Source of the DNA: HK-STAS-PATE-34 sp031973435
Lineage (GTDB): Bacteria; Patescibacteriota; Minisyncoccia; Phycocordibacterales; UBA9973
Direction: 5' to 3'
DNA: 64,000 bases
NCBI GenBank assembly: GCA_031973435.1
Contig: DALYDA010000001.1
Coordinates: 14,808 to 78,807, forward strand
Part shown: piece after piece, positions 41,945 through 50,091 of the stretch
Layout: every line of letters starts with the position of its first letter
Position numbering within the stretch: position 1 is the first letter of the stretch
Translations under genes and position numbers: made by a program
The notes under the pieces: generated by a model
Seen by the model: only the letters and a program-made list of their open reading frames with translations
Database searches by the model: none
Told to the model about the DNA's origin: nothing

Positions 41945-42361
41945 ATGTTACTACCAAAGAAAGTAAAACACAGAAAATGGCACACAGATCGCAAGGATTT
42001 TGCGGGACGCGCTGAAACACGAGGAACCTCTGTGGATTTTGGTTCTTTTGGTTTGAAGGCAGAAACTGGTGCTCGAGTAAAATCAAACCAGATAGAAGCT
42101 GCTAGAAAAGCTCTTTCAAGATCACTTACAAAGGTAGGAAAGGTTTGGATAAGAATCTTCCCTGATAGACCATTTACACAAAAGGCTGCAGAAGTACCGA
42201 TGGGAAAGGGAAAGGGTGAACCAAATGGATACTGTGCACGTGTGCTACCAGGTAGAATAATCTTTGAAGTTGATGGAGTACCAGAGGAGGTAGCAAAAGA
42301 AGCTCTTAGAAAAGCTGGAACAAAGCTTCCTATGAAAACAAAAGTAGTAGCTAGAGTATAA
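41945..42361 (+). CDS. rplP: 50S ribosomal protein L16 (uL16)
   Basis: 138-aa protein that shapes the tRNA A-site on 23S rRNA. The start is set at ATG 41945 (MLLPKKVKHRKWHTDRK), the family N-terminus; a frame extending to 41915 overlaps rpsC and is rejected. Core motifs are FGLKAETGARVKSNQIEAAR and FPDRPFTQKAAEVPMGKGKG. The universal arginine hydroxylation site region (RPFTQK-AEVPMGKGKG) is intact. Confidence 0.96.
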   Translation: MLLPKKVKHRKWHTDRKDFAGRAETRGTSVDFGSFGLKAETGARVKSNQIEAARKALSRSLTKVGKVWIRIFPDRPFTQKAAEVPMGKGKGEPNGYCARVLPGRIIFEVDGVPEEVAKEALRKAGTKLPMKTKVVARV

Positions 42362-42365
42362 ACCT

Positions 42366-42554
42366 ATGAAAAAAATAGATATAAAAGATAAAAAGGATGA
42401 AGAACTTCTAGAATCTATAGGAGAGGCAAAGGACACACTTCACGAAAGTAGATTCCAAGTTGCAGGTGCAGCTCCAAAGGCTCCTCATAAGATAAGAGAA
42501 GCAAGAAAAACAGTGGCTCGTGCATTAACCGAACTTCGTAGACGAAAATCATAA
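42366..42554 (+). CDS. rpmC: 50S ribosomal protein L29 (uL29)
   Basis: 62-aa two-helix protein near the exit port. It ends HKIREARKTVARALTELRRR, matching the family pattern RxxRRxIARxxTxL. The central residues AGAAPKAPH are more Ala/Pro-rich than usual. Tight operon spacing (4 bp each side). Confidence 0.9.
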   Translation: MKKIDIKDKKDEELLESIGEAKDTLHESRFQVAGAAPKAPHKIREARKTVARALTELRRRKS

Positions 42555-42558
42555 TTTT

Positions 42559-42807
42559 ATGGAAAAAAATACTGAACAAAAGAATAAAAAAGTTATGGAA
42601 GGTGTCGTAACATCTGACAAAATGGATAAAACTATTGTGGTCAGTGTTTCAAGATACGTGAAGCATCCAAAGTACGGTAAGTACATGAGTACAAACAAGA
42701 AGTATAAAGTTCACGATGAAGACAACGCTTTCAAGATAGGAGACAAGGTTTCTTTTGTGGAAACTCGACCAATATCAAAAGACAAGTGTTTTACTGTCGT
42801 TAAATAA
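42559..42807 (+). CDS. rpsQ: 30S ribosomal protein S17 (uS17)
   Basis: 82-aa primary rRNA-binding OB-fold protein. Conserved sequence: GVVTSDKMDKTIVVSVSRYV, KHPKYGKYMSTNKKYKVHDE and KIGDKVSFVETRPISKDKCF. Typical length. Start context CATAATTTTATG. Confidence 0.95.
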   Translation: MEKNTEQKNKKVMEGVVTSDKMDKTIVVSVSRYVKHPKYGKYMSTNKKYKVHDEDNAFKIGDKVSFVETRPISKDKCFTVVK

Positions 42808-42825
42808 ATAATCTAATCAAATTTT

Positions 42826-43203
42826 ATGATACAAGCAGGAACAAGAGTAAAAATAACAGACAACGCCGGCGGTAAAGACGCTCAAGTTTTCAAAGTGCTT
42901 GGAGGAAGTAAGCGTCGTTATGCAGAGATCGGAGACGTAGTTGTTATCGCTGTAAAAAGTGCTGAACCTCGAAAGACTGTAAAGAAGAAAGACGTTCATC
43001 ATGCAGTTGTAGTAAGACAAAGAAACGCTTTTAGAAGAAAGGATGGCTCATACATCCGATTCGATGACAATGCTGTTGTGATCATAGGAAAGGCAAAACA
43101 AAAGTTTGAACCTATAGCAGGACGTATCTTTGGACCTATTCCAAGAGAACTAGCAGAGAGAGGATACCAAAAGATCATTTCCTTGGCACCGGAGGTACTA
43201 TAA
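42826..43203 (+). CDS. rplN: 50S ribosomal protein L14 (uL14)
   Basis: 125-aa protein at the subunit interface. It starts MIQAGTRVKITDNAGGKDAQ, contains AVVVRQRNAFRRKDGSYIRF and DDNAVVIIGKAKQ, and ends IFGPIPRELAERGYQKIISL-APEVL, as in the family. Confidence 0.96.
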   Translation: MIQAGTRVKITDNAGGKDAQVFKVLGGSKRRYAEIGDVVVIAVKSAEPRKTVKKKDVHHAVVVRQRNAFRRKDGSYIRFDDNAVVIIGKAKQKFEPIAGRIFGPIPRELAERGYQKIISLAPEVL

Positions 43204-43279
43204 ATAAGAGCAGATAGGGGCAAGGGAAGAGTGAGACAACATCACAATTCGCTTATCACTTATCACTAACTACTAATAT

Positions 43280-43582
43280 ATGAAAATCAAAAAAGGAGAC
43301 AACATAATAGTGATGAAAGGAAAAGACAGAGGTGCAAAAGGCACTGTTGAGAAAGTGTTTCCAAAAACATCTAAAGTTTTGATAAGTGGTGTAAACCTAA
43401 AGAAGAAGCACGAGAAGAAGACTCGAGGTAAGGCAGGACAGGTTATAGAAATAGCGATGCCTATATCTATATCAAACGTTATGTTGCAAGATCCAAAAGG
43501 TGGAAAGGCAACGAGAGTTGGATACAAGATAGAGGACGGAAAGAAAACTCGTGTAGCAACAAAGAGCGGTTCGAAGCTCTAA
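43280..43582 (+). CDS. rplX: 50S ribosomal protein L24 (uL24)
   Basis: 100-aa assembly-initiating protein. KOW motif KKGDNIIVMKGKDRGAKGTV at the N-terminus, then NLKKKHEKKTRGKAGQVIEI and IEDGKKTRVATKSGSKL. A 76-bp spacer upstream carries the CTTATCACTTATCACTAAC motif also seen before rpsN and rpmI. Confidence 0.94.
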   Translation: MKIKKGDNIIVMKGKDRGAKGTVEKVFPKTSKVLISGVNLKKKHEKKTRGKAGQVIEIAMPISISNVMLQDPKGGKATRVGYKIEDGKKTRVATKSGSKL

Positions 43583-43612
43583 GATTAGTAATATAAATAT
43601 ATAAATTTACGT

Positions 43613-44155
43613 ATGGAAAGCGTGAAAACAATTGAAAAGAAAGCGTTTGAGGTAATGAAAGGAGAGTTCGGTTACAAGAACCTCATGGCTTCACCTCACC
43701 TAGAAAAGATAGTTGTGTCTTCTGGTACAGGACGCATGATGAAAGCTAACAAGAACTTCAATGAACTTGTTTCTGACAGACTCGCAAAGATAACAGGACA
43801 GAAGCCATCACTTCGTGGTGCAAAGAAGTCTATCGCAAGTTTCAAGGTACGTACTGGAGACCCTGTAGGGCTTATGGTTACACTTCGAGGAGAGAGTATG
43901 TACTCTTTTCTAGATAAGTTCATAAACATCGCTCTTCCTCGAACAAAGGACTTTCGAGGAATATCTCGTGGAGCAGTAGACGCAATCGGAAACATAACAA
44001 TCGGTATTCGTGAACACACAATATTTGCAGAAACAGGAGACGAAGACATAAAGGATGTTTTCGGTCTAGCTATAACGATAGTTACATCAGCAAAGACAAA
44101 AGCAGAAGCAGTAAAATTCTTCGAGCTCCTGGGAATACCATTCAAGAAGGACTAA
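43613..44155 (+). CDS. rplE: 50S ribosomal protein L5 (uL5)
   Basis: 180-aa 5S-rRNA-binding protein. Motifs include PHLEKIVVSSGTGRMMKANK, ITGQKPSLRGAKKSIASFKV, RTGDPVGLMVTLRGE and FINIALPRTKDFRGISRGAV. Normal length. It is followed by a terminator, so the spc half is split here; rpsN does not follow directly. Confidence 0.96.
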   Translation: MESVKTIEKKAFEVMKGEFGYKNLMASPHLEKIVVSSGTGRMMKANKNFNELVSDRLAKITGQKPSLRGAKKSIASFKVRTGDPVGLMVTLRGESMYSFLDKFINIALPRTKDFRGISRGAVDAIGNITIGIREHTIFAETGDEDIKDVFGLAITIVTSAKTKAEAVKFFELLGIPFKKD

Positions 44156-44172
44156 ATATAATTCAAAAAAAC

Positions 44173-44203
44173 AAAAAACTCCGGTCAGTGATCGGAGTTT
44201 TTT
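44173..44203 (+). terminator. Intrinsic terminator after rplE
   Basis: AAAAAACTCCG / CGGAGTTTTTT hairpin with 9-nt loop. Confidence 0.85.
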
Positions 44204-44265
44204 GTTAGTCTGTTGTCTTTGACAAGACACTTGCTTGGTGGTAGTGTAATAAAAATTTGAAATAT

Positions 44266-45021
44266 ATGGATAGTTTAAGTATAGTTCTGGCAGCCATTAT
44301 TATGGCACTAGTTTTATTATGTGTTTTTTTGGCATATGGGCTAATTGTGGCAATTGAGTATAGAAAAGAACTTAACAAAATTCTTGTCGACACAACCGCT
44401 TTTGGGACTGGAAAGATTAATCAATTCAGTTGTCTTTGGGACAGCATAGAGCTACTTCATACAAAGAAAAGTGAAGAGTTGAAAAAAGTCTTCTCTCTAA
44501 ATTTGTATAAAATTATTAGCGGGGAAATACTAATAACAAAGACGACTTCAGGTGTCGAAGGACTGGTAAACACATTAAAGTTTGCCATGGATGGTACATC
44601 CGTAGAATCGCTAAGATCAAAGTACGCATTTCAAGACCCTGAGTTCGTAATTTTAAAACAATTTCTTATTGAAAGATTTACGACATTTTTTCAAAAGGAA
44701 TGGGAAGTGGTGCAGTCAAAAAAGGAACAAGCAAGCGCCTCGACCTACTATGCCAAGGTCAAAAACCTCCACAACTCTTATCTTGTTTTGAAATCATTGT
44801 TTTCGGAAACAGAGGTCCAGGGTGTGGTAAAACATATAGAAAAGATGAAGGAATTTGCACTAGATGTAACTTTTGAAGAAATAAAAGCCTTTTCTGATAG
44901 AGAAAATTATGAAGATATAATTTTAGAATATTCAGAAAGAAATCCATATTTAGTAGATAAGAAAAAAGTTCTACAGCAGTTCTATTATGTATTCAATAAA
45001 GACAAGAAACCGCTAACATAA
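44266..45021 (+). CDS. Hypothetical membrane-anchored protein inserted in the spc operon, 251 aa
   Basis: No family recognised. One N-terminal TM helix (SIVLAAIIMALVLLCVFLAY) and a long, mainly helical cytosolic or extracytoplasmic part (QFLIERFTTFFQKEWEVVQS, VKHIEKMKEFALDVTFEEIK). ATG 44266 is preferred over the in-frame TTG at 44257. It lies between rplE and rpsN, where bacteria normally have no gene, with its own promoter-like TTGACA (44219) and terminator. Confidence 0.65.
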   Translation: MDSLSIVLAAIIMALVLLCVFLAYGLIVAIEYRKELNKILVDTTAFGTGKINQFSCLWDSIELLHTKKSEELKKVFSLNLYKIISGEILITKTTSGVEGLVNTLKFAMDGTSVESLRSKYAFQDPEFVILKQFLIERFTTFFQKEWEVVQSKKEQASASTYYAKVKNLHNSYLVLKSLFSETEVQGVVKHIEKMKEFALDVTFEEIKAFSDRENYEDIILEYSERNPYLVDKKKVLQQFYYVFNKDKKPLT

Positions 45022-45038
45022 AATAAGCGGTTTTTTTT
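45008..45038 (+). terminator. Intrinsic terminator after the inserted membrane-protein gene
   Basis: AACCGCT / AGCGGTT hairpin spanning the stop codon, with T8. Confidence 0.75.
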
Positions 45039-45075
45039 ATTTTGTTAAAACAGGGCACAGATGTATACTCATGAA

Positions 45076-45831
45076 ATGAAAATCACAGATACATCTTGGG
45101 AGAAGGTTGCTCCATGGTATAGCGACCACCTCGCCTCAACAGATACTTATCAAGAGAAAGTTATAGTTCCGAACCTAGTTCGTTTTGTTTCTCTGAAGAA
45201 AGGAGAGAAAGTTTTGGATTTGGGTTGTGGAGATGGATATTTCACTCGGGTATTGAAAAAGGAAGGAGGAGACGTCTCAGGTATAGATGCATCGAAGTCT
45301 CTGATAGAGAAGGCAAAGAAAGTGGATCCGAAGGGAAACTATTCTCTAAAGAAAGCCGAAGATATGCAGGGAGTGAAAGAAAAGTATGATACCGTGGTTT
45401 CAGTTCTCGCGTTTCAAAATATGAAGTATGGAGAAAAAGTTTTCGAAGTTGTAAAAAAGCATCTCACAGAAAAAGGAAGATTTGTTTTAGTTCTCAACCA
45501 TCCAGCATTTAGAGTGCCAAAAGAGAGTGACTGGTATTTTGACAGTACTCGCAACGAACAGGGTAGGGTTGTGTATAAATACATGAGCGAAATCTCGCTT
45601 CCTATCGTCATGAATCCAGGTTCAAAGAAAGAAAACCAGGAAGTAACTTACTCATTCCAGCGTCCTATGCAGTGGTACGTAAAGCAGGCCAACAAGAATG
45701 GGCTCGCTCTTACTCGTATGGAAGAATGGATTTCTCACAAGGGGAGTCAAAAGGGTCCTCGACAGAAGGCTGAAGATCAGGCACGAAAGGAGATACCTAT
45801 GTTTATGGTTATTGAGTTTAGTATTTTGTAA
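45076..45831 (+). CDS. Class I SAM-dependent methyltransferase
   Basis: A 251-aa Rossmann-fold methyltransferase. Motif I VLDLGCGDGYFTRVLKKEGG, the acidic SAM-ribose residue in VSGIDASKSLI, and motif IV-like YDTVVSVLAFQNMK are clear, followed by KGRFVLVLNHPAFRVPKESD. It resembles the UbiE/Methyltransf_11 group; the substrate cannot be told. ATG 45076 is preferred over 45061 because TATACT (45064-45069) ends 6 nt before it. Second non-ribosomal gene in the rplE-rpsN gap. Confidence 0.85.
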   Translation: MKITDTSWEKVAPWYSDHLASTDTYQEKVIVPNLVRFVSLKKGEKVLDLGCGDGYFTRVLKKEGGDVSGIDASKSLIEKAKKVDPKGNYSLKKAEDMQGVKEKYDTVVSVLAFQNMKYGEKVFEVVKKHLTEKGRFVLVLNHPAFRVPKESDWYFDSTRNEQGRVVYKYMSEISLPIVMNPGSKKENQEVTYSFQRPMQWYVKQANKNGLALTRMEEWISHKGSQKGPRQKAEDQARKEIPMFMVIEFSIL

Positions 45832-45858
45832 TTTGTATTCGTGTTTTCATATACACCG

Positions 45859-45952
45859 GCTATCCTTCTTCAAAGAGACTTGTGAGCCTGACTGAGGCGA
45901 ACACGAGGAATTTTTGATCACAAAAATATCCGTGCTCTTTGGAGAAGGGAGC
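45859..45952. ncRNA. Three-way-junction structured element upstream of rpsN
   Basis: Outer helix of about 18 bp (GCTATCCTTCTTCAAAGAG with CTCTTTGGAGAAGGGAGC) enclosing hairpins GCCT-GACTG-AGGC (45886-45898) and CACGAGGAATTTTTG / CAAAAATATCCGTG (45902-45934). It could be a terminator of the methyltransferase transcript, an RNA gene or a mobile palindromic element. No known family recognised. Confidence 0.45.
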
Positions 45953-45976
45953 TAAAAACTGCGTTCAGTAAAGCGT

Positions 45977-46005
45977 TTGACAATCTTCCGGTCTTCTGCT
46001 AAACT
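45977..46005 (+). promoter_or_regulatory. Promoter of rpsN-secY
   Basis: Perfect TTGACA (45977-45982), 17 bp, TAAACT (46000-46005). Confidence 0.75.
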
Positions 46006-46011
46006 CTATCT

Positions 46012-46162
46012 CGTTGCCGACTATTGGCCAATCCGCTTGTCTCCTTTAGTTTCTAGCCCTACAGGGTAAGGATCTGAAGAAAATAAGCGAGATATTACCG
46101 ATACGAGGGACGGAAGTGGCAGTTTCACTGTCCACTTTGCACTTATCACTTTTTACTAATAC
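46012..46162 (+). promoter_or_regulatory. Long leader of rpsN with hairpin
   Basis: About 150 nt of 5' UTR. AAGTGGCAGT / ACTGTCCACTT forms a hairpin (about 46117-46142), followed by ACTTATCACTTTTTACTAAT just before the ATG. A ribosomal-protein control leader is plausible but unproven. Confidence 0.4.
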
Positions 46163-46348
46163 ATGGCAAAAACATCTACACGCGTACGCGCAGAGAAAAA
46201 ACCAAAATTTTCAAGTCGAGCTAAAAATCGATGTTTTAAGTGTGGGCGAGGAAGAGGTTTTATGAGAGATTTCGGTCTTTGTAGAATCTGTTTCCGTGAA
46301 CTTGCAAATGAAGGGAAGATCCCTGGAGTTCGCAAATCTAGTTGGTAA
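46163..46348 (+). CDS. rpsN: 30S ribosomal protein S14, zinc-binding type (uS14)
   Basis: 61-aa short form with two CxxC pairs (RCFKCGRGRGFMRDFGLCRI, then C), that is the Zn-ribbon C+ type. It ends FRELANEGKIPGVRKSSW as expected. It leads the rpsN-secY transcription unit from its own promoter. Confidence 0.95.
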   Translation: MAKTSTRVRAEKKPKFSSRAKNRCFKCGRGRGFMRDFGLCRICFRELANEGKIPGVRKSSW

Positions 46349-46361
46349 TCTCAAATATTAT

Positions 46362-46748
46362 ATGGATCAAATTGCAAACATGCTAAACATGATAAAGAAT
46401 GCTGGAGTTCGCAGTCACGCGAATGTAGTTGTTCCTCATTCTAAGATGAAGGAGTCTATATTGGTTTGTCTCAAGAGAGAAGGCTATATAGCAGATTTCA
46501 AGAAAAAGACTCAAAAGAACTTCCCATTTTTGGAAATAGAACTTTCTTATACTGATGGAAGTCCAAAGGTAAAAGAGGTAAAGAGAATTTCGAAACTTTC
46601 AAAACGAGTATACATGGCGGTAGGTGATATTCGTCCAGTGAAAAGTGGTCGTGGCGTATTAATACTTTCAACTCCAAAGGGGATTCTTTCTGGCCGTGAA
46701 GCTAGAAAAGAACACGTAGGAGGAGAAGCACTACTTTCTATCGCATAA
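46362..46748 (+). CDS. rpsH: 30S ribosomal protein S8 (uS8)
   Basis: 128-aa central-domain organiser of the small subunit. ATG 46362 (MDQIANMLNMIKNAGVRSHA) is used; a frame back to 46296 overlaps rpsN. Motifs VVVPHSKMKESILVCLKREG and VLILSTPKGILSGREARKEH-VGGE are typical. Confidence 0.95.
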   Translation: MDQIANMLNMIKNAGVRSHANVVVPHSKMKESILVCLKREGYIADFKKKTQKNFPFLEIELSYTDGSPKVKEVKRISKLSKRVYMAVGDIRPVKSGRGVLILSTPKGILSGREARKEHVGGEALLSIA

Positions 46749-46752
46749 ATAT

Positions 46753-47286
46753 ATGTCACGAATTGGAAAACAACCTATAAACGTACCACAAGGAGTAACC
46801 GTCAAATTTGAAAACGGAGTATTTACTGTTAAGAGTGCAAAGGGAGAACTATCAAAGATATTTAGAGATGATGTGTCTGTGTCTATAGACGTTGATATCA
46901 TCACACTTTCACCAAAAGAAGGTTCACCTCTTGCAAAAGCACTTTGGGGAACATACGCATCACACATAAAGAATATGATCGAAGGTGTGACAAATACATT
47001 TTCAAAAAAGCTTATACTCGAAGGAGTAGGATTCAAAAGTGAAGTACAAGGTAGTACTTTGGTTTTGGCTCTAGGTTTTTCTCACCCAGTAAAGGTTGAG
47101 ATACCAGCTACTCTTACAGTTACAGCAGAGAAGAACAACATTACAGTTGTAGGTGTAGACAAAGAATTGGTTGGAAGCTTCACTGCATCACTTCGAGCAC
47201 TCAAGAAACCTGAACCATACAAAGGAAAAGGATTTAGATACGATAGTGAGGTTATCCGTCGAAAACAAGGTAAGAAGACTGCATAA
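46753..47286 (+). CDS. rplF: 50S ribosomal protein L6 (uL6)
   Basis: 177-aa protein near the factor-binding site. MSRIGKQPINVPQGVTVKFE at the N-terminus and the C-terminal EPYKGKGFRYDSEVIRRKQG-KK signature are intact, with duplicated L6 domains. 4 bp after rpsH. Confidence 0.96.
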   Translation: MSRIGKQPINVPQGVTVKFENGVFTVKSAKGELSKIFRDDVSVSIDVDIITLSPKEGSPLAKALWGTYASHIKNMIEGVTNTFSKKLILEGVGFKSEVQGSTLVLALGFSHPVKVEIPATLTVTAEKNNITVVGVDKELVGSFTASLRALKKPEPYKGKGFRYDSEVIRRKQGKKTA

Positions 47287-47306
47287 GATATCTAACTACA
47301 AAATAT

Positions 47307-47654
47307 ATGAAAGTAAAAAATATCAAAACAGAAAAGAGAATGCGACTCAAGAAAAAGATCCGCGCAATGATAGGAGACTCAAAGTATCCACGTCTTTCTG
47401 TTTTCCGTTCGAACTCTCACATCTATGCTCAACTTATCGATGACAACAAGGGAGTAACTCTTGTAGAGGCTTCAGACATAAAGGAGACTAAGGGTACAAA
47501 GAACGAAAGAGCAATGCAAGTAGGAAAGAAGATCGCAAAGTCTGCTATCGACAAAGGAATCGAGAAAGTAGTTTTTGACAGAAACGGTTTTGCTTATACT
47601 GGTAGAGTAAAAATACTAGCAGATGAAGCTCGAAAGGGAGGACTTAATTTTTAA
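47307..47654 (+). CDS. rplR: 50S ribosomal protein L18 (uL18)
   Basis: 115-aa 5S-rRNA-binding protein. It has RLSVFRSNSHIYAQLIDDNK, KKIAKSAIDKGIEKVVFDRN and GFAYTGRVKILADEARKGGL, ending normally. AAAATATATG start context. Confidence 0.95.
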   Translation: MKVKNIKTEKRMRLKKKIRAMIGDSKYPRLSVFRSNSHIYAQLIDDNKGVTLVEASDIKETKGTKNERAMQVGKKIAKSAIDKGIEKVVFDRNGFAYTGRVKILADEARKGGLNF

Positions 47655-47662
47655 TAAAATAT

Positions 47663-48280
47663 ATGTCACAAGAACAACAGACACAACCAAATAAAGCATC
47701 AACAGACAGAGGAAGTTCTCGTCCTCCACGAAGTGGAGGCCGTGGAGGTAGAGGCGGATCTTCTCGAGGAGAGAGAGTAAAACCAGAGTTTGAGCAAAAG
47801 ATGATCTCGATCAGGCGCGTTACTCGTGTTGTTTCTGGTGGACGAAGATTTTCATTCTCTGTTGCTATCCTTATCGGAGACAGAAGAGGAAGCTTTGGTA
47901 TAGGAACAGGAAAAGCTACAGATACAACTCTAGCGATAGAAAAGGCTGTTAAGGATGCAAAGAAGAACATGATGACTATCAAACTTACAAAGGAGAATTC
48001 TATCCCTCATGAAGTAAGCGCAAAGTTCAAGAGTTCTAAAATCATGATCATGCCAAACCGCGGAAAGGGACTTGTTTCTGGTAGTTCTGTTAGAGACCTA
48101 CTAACTTTGGCTGGAGTATTTAACGTTACATCAAAACTAAACTCAGGAAGTAAGAATACACTAAACAACGCTCGCGCTGCTGCACTTGCACTTTCAGAGA
48201 TTTCAACTGAATACAAAAAGAAAGAAGCGAAAGTAGAGCCTGTGGTAGCACCAGAAGCACAAGCAACTGAAGCAAAATAA
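47663..48280 (+). CDS. rpsE: 30S ribosomal protein S5 (uS5)
   Basis: 205-aa protein of the mRNA entry channel. A Gly/Arg/Ser-rich N-terminal extension (SGGRGGRGGSSRGERVKPEF) precedes FEQKMISIRRVTRVVSGGRR, GDRRGSFGIGTGKATDTTLA and PNRGKGLVSGSSVRDLLTLA. rplO follows directly with no rpmD, as in other CPR genomes. Confidence 0.95.
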   Translation: MSQEQQTQPNKASTDRGSSRPPRSGGRGGRGGSSRGERVKPEFEQKMISIRRVTRVVSGGRRFSFSVAILIGDRRGSFGIGTGKATDTTLAIEKAVKDAKKNMMTIKLTKENSIPHEVSAKFKSSKIMIMPNRGKGLVSGSSVRDLLTLAGVFNVTSKLNSGSKNTLNNARAAALALSEISTEYKKKEAKVEPVVAPEAQATEAK

Positions 48281-48290
48281 CTTTTGATAT

Positions 48291-48731
48291 ATGCAAATCC
48301 ATAAAATAAAAAGAAATACAGAAAATAAGACAAAAAAGCGAGTTGGTCGCGGGGGTGTTAGTGGTAAGACTTCAGGACGAGGAACAAAAGGACAAAGTTC
48401 ACGTGCTGGTAACAAGAAGAGACCACAACTAAGAGACATCATACGAAAGATTCCAAGAAGAAGAGGACGAGGAAAGAATCTAAACACACCTCTTACATTT
48501 CCTTACGTAGTAGTGTCACTTTCACAGATCGAAACAGCTTTTAGTAAAGGCGAAGTTGTAAACCCAAAGTCTCTATATGAGAAAAAGCTCGTAAAGAAAG
48601 AAGGTGGAAAATTCCCTGCAGTAAAGATCCTAGCAAATGGTACACTTACAAAGTCAGTGAGCTTTGAGAATTGCAAGGTTTCAACTGGTGCAAAGGAAGC
48701 GATAGAGAAAGCAGGAGGAAAGATAGTATAA
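48291..48731 (+). CDS. rplO: 50S ribosomal protein L15 (uL15)
   Basis: 146-aa late-assembly protein. The N-terminal KKRVGRGGVSGKTSGRGTKG and QSSRAGNKKRPQ stretch is the family hallmark, and KILANGTLTKSVSFENCKVS lies near the end. It is directly upstream of secY, the usual order. Confidence 0.94.
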   Translation: MQIHKIKRNTENKTKKRVGRGGVSGKTSGRGTKGQSSRAGNKKRPQLRDIIRKIPRRRGRGKNLNTPLTFPYVVVSLSQIETAFSKGEVVNPKSLYEKKLVKKEGGKFPAVKILANGTLTKSVSFENCKVSTGAKEAIEKAGGKIV

Positions 48732-48735
48732 AAAA

Positions 48736-49998
48736 ATGTCTCATTTTTTCAAAAAACTAAAAACAGTTTGGACAGACACGAGCCTTCGAAAAAGGGTTTT
48801 GTTTGTTATTTTTGCATTCTTCCTATTTAGACTTCTCGCTTCTATTCCAGTTCCAGGTGTAAACACATACGCACTCTCATCATTTCTTGAGAACAACCAA
48901 TTTTTCGGAATACTAAATGTCTTTTCTGGAGGCGGACTTTCTACCTTGTCTATCGTGATGCTTGGAGTTGGTCCATACATCACTGCATCTATCATAATGC
49001 AACTTCTTACTATCATGGTTCCTAGGCTAAAGGAGATGTACCATGAGGAAGGTGAAGCTGGAAGAAGAAAGTTTGCTCAGTACTCACGTATACTTACAGT
49101 TCCACTAGCAGTTATACAAGGTCTATCGCTTCTTGTTATCCTTGAGAGACAAGGAGTAATACTTCCTCTTTCTATGTTCGACAGAATAGAGAACGTTATA
49201 GTTGTAACAGCGGGTTCATTCCTACTTATGTGGATAGGAGAGTTGATCTCTGAATACGGTATTGGAAACGGAGTATCACTCATCATCTTTGCAGGTATCG
49301 TTTCATCTTTCCCAAGCAGTGTTTCTCAGATGCTCTTTGCTTACGACCCATCAAACCTGACTTCATACATAGCTTTCGCAGTTATATCACTTCTAGTTGT
49401 AGCAGGAGTAGTAGCTATAACAGAAGCAGAAAGACCTATTCCAGTTACACATGCGAGACAGTCTCGCGGTGGGGCAGGTGTGTCATCTTTCATACCACTA
49501 CGACTAAACCAAGCAGGAGTTATGCCTATAATCTTTGCACTTTCTATCCTTACTTTCCCACAGATCATCAGCAACTTCCTTACTGGTTCTAGTATAGGAA
49601 TACTCGCTTCTATTGGTCAGGCTTTTGCGAATTTCACAAACACAAGTATCCTGTACATGGTTATATACTTCTTCTTGGTGTTCATGTTTACATTCTTCTA
49701 TACAGCTATTACATTTGACCCAGAGTCAGTTGCAAACAACCTTCAGAAGAACGGTGCGTTTGTACCAGGAACTCGTCCAGGAGAAGCTACTGCAAACCAC
49801 ATAGGTTCTATCGTTACAAGAGTTACACTAGTTGGTGCACTCTTCCTAGCTATCGTTGCTGTGCTCCCACTAGTAATACAACAAGTTACAGGTATCACAG
49901 CCGTAGCTCTCGGAGGAACAGCACTTCTAATCGTTGTAAACGTAATCACAGACTTCCTAAAGAAACTCGACGCGCAGATATCGATGAGAGAATACTAA
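48736..49998 (+). CDS. secY: Protein translocase subunit SecY
   Basis: 420-aa, ten-TM channel of the Sec translocon. Conserved parts: LFRLLASIPVPGVNTYALSS, NVFSGGGLSTLSIVMLGVGP-YITASIIMQLL (TM2), ERPIPVTHARQSRG in the cytosolic loop, and the RPGEATANHIGSIVTRVTLV segment. Length is normal. It ends the rpsN-secY unit with a terminator. Confidence 0.97.
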   Translation: MSHFFKKLKTVWTDTSLRKRVLFVIFAFFLFRLLASIPVPGVNTYALSSFLENNQFFGILNVFSGGGLSTLSIVMLGVGPYITASIIMQLLTIMVPRLKEMYHEEGEAGRRKFAQYSRILTVPLAVIQGLSLLVILERQGVILPLSMFDRIENVIVVTAGSFLLMWIGELISEYGIGNGVSLIIFAGIVSSFPSSVSQMLFAYDPSNLTSYIAFAVISLLVVAGVVAITEAERPIPVTHARQSRGGAGVSSFIPLRLNQAGVMPIIFALSILTFPQIISNFLTGSSIGILASIGQAFANFTNTSILYMVIYFFLVFMFTFFYTAITFDPESVANNLQKNGAFVPGTRPGEATANHIGSIVTRVTLVGALFLAIVAVLPLVIQQVTGITAVALGGTALLIVVNVITDFLKKLDAQISMREY

Positions 49999-50010
49999 AA
50001 AGTTTATAGT

Positions 50011-50038
50011 AAAAAATGAGCCGTTTGGCTCATTTTTT
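50011..50038 (+). terminator. Intrinsic terminator after secY
   Basis: AAAAAATGAGCC / GGCTCATTTTTT hairpin. Confidence 0.85.
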
Positions 50039-50091
50039 GTTCCCGATTTTAATACTGGATAGTAAATACCAAATACTATATACTGGCTCAT

